Origin: DASPXY01 sp038227745
GTDB taxonomy: Bacteria; Planctomycetota; Planctomycetia; Gemmatales; Gemmataceae
DNA length: 13,056 nucleotides
Direction: 5' to 3'
Assembly: GCA_038227745.1 (NCBI GenBank)
Contig: JBBRPS010000221.1
Span: 1 to 13,056 of the forward strand
Shown: piece by piece, positions 12,940 through 13,056 of the stretch
How the letters are laid out: each line of letters starts with the position of its first letter
How positions within the stretch are numbered: the first letter of the stretch is position 1
The notes under the pieces: generated by a model
The model's input: only the letters and a program-made list of their open reading frames with translations
Told to the model about the DNA's origin: nothing
Databases searched by the model: none
Made by a program: the position numbers and the translations under genes

Positions 12940-13056
12940 CTAAAAAAGCTCCAATAGCTTCTCCAAGTTCTTGTCGTTCCATCCTGTCTGGAGGCGTTTC
13001 TTCTCGATGCTGCCCGTAACGGTTTTGTTCTGAAGCTGCACGGACAATGCCCAGCG
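12940..13056 (-). CDS. C-terminal end of an unrecognised protein (runs off the window)
   Basis: The minus-strand frame is open from the right edge (13056) to a TAG at 12942-12940, giving 38 residues: RWALSVQLQNKTVTGSIEKK, then RLQTGWNDKNLEKLLELF. The residue mix looks like a real, charged, helix-ending protein. The DNA is visibly richer in A/T than the rest of the window. I do not recognise the family. It stops 9 bases before the ATG of the hicB3 remnant, at the rearrangement point. Confidence 0.5.
   Translation of the reverse strand, partial: RWALSVQLQNKTVTGSIEKKRLQTGWNDKNLEKLLELF

Overview
The window is GC-rich and looks like a chromosomal segment of a planctomycete, most likely Gemmata-like. 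The reasons are a 1,344-residue secreted protein of the Planctomycetes/Verrucomicrobia type (dehydrogenase-like propeller, HEAT-like region, CxxCH haem site, DUF1080 end), a large ECF sigma factor fused to a membrane segment and an extra C-terminal domain, and a bacterial NLR-like TIR/NB-ARC/WD40 protein. The lineage is inferred from gene content; no rRNA is present.

Left part (1-4601): apart from the IS fragment at the very edge, all genes read on the minus strand. Read in their own direction they are: an intact Rpn/YhgA-like PD-(D/E)XK nuclease gene (4601-3687), a 37-codon tandem remnant of that gene's tail (3639-3526), a TIR-NB-ARC-WD40 gene whose TIR domain is cut in two by a frameshift near 3321 (3477-597), a DUF104 (AF2212-like) antitoxin (525-304), and the first ~24 codons of its PIN toxin. 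The toxin is cut off by the 5' part of an IS5/IS1182-type transposase gene that enters from the left edge on the plus strand. This reads as a decaying defence/toxin-antitoxin neighbourhood.

Middle (4602-9007): a divergent intergenic region holds a 28-bp, nearly perfect inverted repeat. It is followed by the large plus-strand PVC-type haem-binding protein, a metabolic (probably carbohydrate-related) exported protein unlike its neighbours.

Right part (9094-13056): three minus-strand hicBA modules alternate with one plus-strand ECF sigma gene. Module 1 (9737-9094) is intact. Module 2 (12423-11624) has an intact hicB, but its hicA has lost its normal 3' end and runs 141 bases into the end of the sigma gene. 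Module 3 (12931-12651) has a complete hicA, but only the last ~20 codons of hicB. All three hicA genes start with TTG in a 4-base TTGA overlap with the hicB stop. Both complete HicB proteins carry an unusual basic and helical N-terminal extension. A ~26-base motif is shared upstream of hicB1 and hicB2. The right edge holds the last 38 codons of an unrecognised, less GC-rich gene.

I saw no tRNA, rRNA, CRISPR array or replication origin. Functional names come from motif recognition by eye; no database search was run.
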